This document shows positions 7,003 through 7,741 of a stretch of DNA of 7,741 nt, one piece after another. Every line of letters begins with the position of its first letter. The stretch's first letter is position 1. The notes under the pieces are model-generated. The model worked only from the letters and a program-made list of their open reading frames with translations. It had not been told where the DNA came from and searched no databases. Source of the DNA: CAZDAW01 sp964503685 (GTDB taxonomy: Bacteria; Chloroflexota; Anaerolineae; Anaerolineales; Anaerolineaceae); assembly GCA_964503685.1 (NCBI GenBank), contig CAZDAW010000132.1, forward strand, positions 1 to 7,741. Direction: 5' to 3'. A program made the translations under genes and the position numbers.

Positions 7003-7085
7003 AGAATTTAGTAATGATACCCCTGTTTGATTAATACATTATAAAGGGCGAGTTTTCTCGCCCTTTATTGTTTTCACTAAATTCT
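7003..7085. repeat. 10-base inverted repeat flanking the terminator
   Basis: AGAATTTAGT at 7003-7012 and ACTAAATTCT at 7076-7085 are perfect inverted copies, 63 bases apart, one on each side of the terminator hairpin. They could close a larger stem around it or be paired binding sites. Ten AT-rich matching bases over this distance could also arise by chance. Confidence 0.3.
7041..7068 (-). terminator. Intrinsic terminator between the truncated exported-protein gene and the amidase-like gene
   Basis: A perfect 12-base stem (ATAAAGGGCGAG at 7041-7052 with CTCGCCCTTTAT at 7057-7068) encloses a four-base loop, with a GC-rich core. It starts 52 bases past the stop of the gene at 7121-7741. On the minus strand the stem is preceded by an A-rich run and ends in CCCTTTATAATG, so its T-tract is short and partly within the stem. 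On the plus strand it is followed by TGTTTT, so it may also stop antisense transcription. It separates the upstream gene from the three-gene operon starting at 6976. Confidence 0.75.
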
Positions 7086-7120
7086 GTCGAGGCTCGCAGC
7101 CAGGCGGCAATTTGGATTAA

Positions 7121-7741
7121 TTAGTATGGAAAACCTCCAGATGTTCCATCTGTGCAGAAGTTATACAAGCCTACTTTGCCGCCGCTTCCGGCGCGGGCTA
7201 ACCAGCCGACTTTCCACCAGGTTTGCCCGACAGTACATGCCAGATCGGCGCCCGATATCATCTTCAGTATCTTGCCGTTATACCAGACTCGTACCACCGG
7301 ATCATAGTTGATCAAATTTGTTTCAACACCGCTGCTATCCATGAAAAGGGTGTATTTTCCAGTGGAGTAATAAGGATATTTTCTCCCAGGTGCACGGATG
7401 ACAGATATCAATTGGCTGCGGAAACCGGTAAGGTCAGTGGGAGGGGAATCGTAGGCGACGGTGTAGGGTTTAGCGGTCAGATTTCCATAATCCAGATTAA
7501 GAGGGCTGCCGGCGTAAGGTGATACACCGATAATACCGCCATCGGGATAATCGACCCCCGCGGGTTTAGGCAGCCATACCGAAAGGTGCAGGTCGGCGGT
7601 TGTTTTCCAGTTCGCGATAATGTTGAAATCTGTAGTGGTCCCTCCCCAAGACAATGGAGCGACACCCAGACGACGGTTAAATGGCGGGGTATATGTATCG
7701 TTGTTCAGGGTAACATATACATCGGCGACTGTCCGAACGGG
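7121..7741 (-). CDS. Exported beta-rich protein of unknown function, C-terminal part (cut by window edge)
   Basis: The frame is open from the right edge of the window to the TAA at 7123-7121, giving 206 residues with no start inside. A TTG at 7654 could be read as a start, but the 29 codons before it are open and protein-like (DVYVTLNNDTYTPPFNRRLG), so the gene almost certainly begins outside. The part seen is rich in Tyr, Trp, Gly and Pro, with alternating beta-strand patterns: ADLHLSVWLPKP, GSPLNLDYGN, TGKYTLFMD and VVRVWYNGKIL. The order (D-L-H-L-x-V-W-L-P, then an LD segment, then a G.Y.LF strand and a final V.VW.NG strand) resembles the YfaP/DUF2135-type beta-sandwich, but this is a tentative likeness. 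Two late cysteines (C169, C196) with a TWW segment between them suggest a disulfide in an exported protein. The terminator at 7041-7068 follows it. Confidence 0.75.
   Translation of the reverse strand, partial: PVRTVADVYVTLNNDTYTPPFNRRLGVAPLSWGGTTTDFNIIANWKTTADLHLSVWLPKPAGVDYPDGGIIGVSPYAGSPLNLDYGNLTAKPYTVAYDSPPTDLTGFRSQLISVIRAPGRKYPYYSTGKYTLFMDSSGVETNLINYDPVVRVWYNGKILKMISGADLACTVGQTWWKVGWLARAGSGGKVGLYNFCTDGTSGGFPY

Noticed and set aside
7038..7043. A perfect TATAAT on the minus strand at the edge of the terminator stem
   Set aside because: No -35-like hexamer lies at 16-18 bases upstream, which would fall within the hairpin, so it is probably incidental.
7477..7665. A second minus-strand frame overlapping the truncated exported-protein gene
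   Set aside because: It overlaps the longer frame that stays open to the window edge and has regular beta-strand patterns; the alternative frame shows none.

Overview
The window is a compact, single-direction stretch of bacterial chromosome: every gene that can be supported reads on the minus strand, so transcription runs from high to low coordinates. The style points to a member of the Chloroflexota, probably class Anaerolineae. The main clue is the TPR-like protein at 398-1495, whose N-terminus carries the phrase WLWLSGAVES followed by ER..CLE.V.AINP, which I associate with Anaerolineae TPR proteins. The Pro/Thr-rich lipoprotein linkers and TPR proteins with one membrane anchor fit as well. 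This is inference from protein style; no rRNA or other phylogenetic marker is present.

Layout in transcription order. (1) 7741-7121: 3' part of a gene for an exported-looking beta-rich protein, cut by the window edge, followed by a clean intrinsic terminator (7041-7068). (2) 6976-4779: three closely spaced genes with gaps of about 50 and 44 bases. They encode a lipoprotein with an N-acetylmuramoyl-L-alanine amidase (Amidase_3) fold whose usual catalytic Glu is Lys, a lipoprotein with a seven-repeat Trp-marked beta-propeller, and the start of a large soluble hybrid histidine kinase. (3) 4781-1635: the kinase itself, with order REC-PAS-PAS-HisKA-HATPase-REC-REC-HPt. (4) After a 139-base gap holding a hairpin and a good sigma-70-type promoter: a TPR / acidic linker / single-TM / exported-domain protein (1495-398) and, 30 bases on, a second membrane-anchored TPR-like protein cut by the left edge (367-1).

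Working picture (inference). The 6976-1635 cluster looks like an envelope-linked signalling operon. Two lipoproteins would sit on the outer face of the membrane, one possibly a non-catalytic peptidoglycan-binding amidase relative. A cytoplasmic multi-step phosphorelay kinase is made with them. The kinase has no membrane segment and no response regulator with a DNA-binding domain lies in the window, so any link between the exported proteins and the kinase, and its output partner, remain unknown. No tRNA, rRNA, CRISPR array, insertion sequence or phage gene was seen. No gene-free stretch reaches 300 bases; the longest are 1496-1634 and 6977-7120, both described below.
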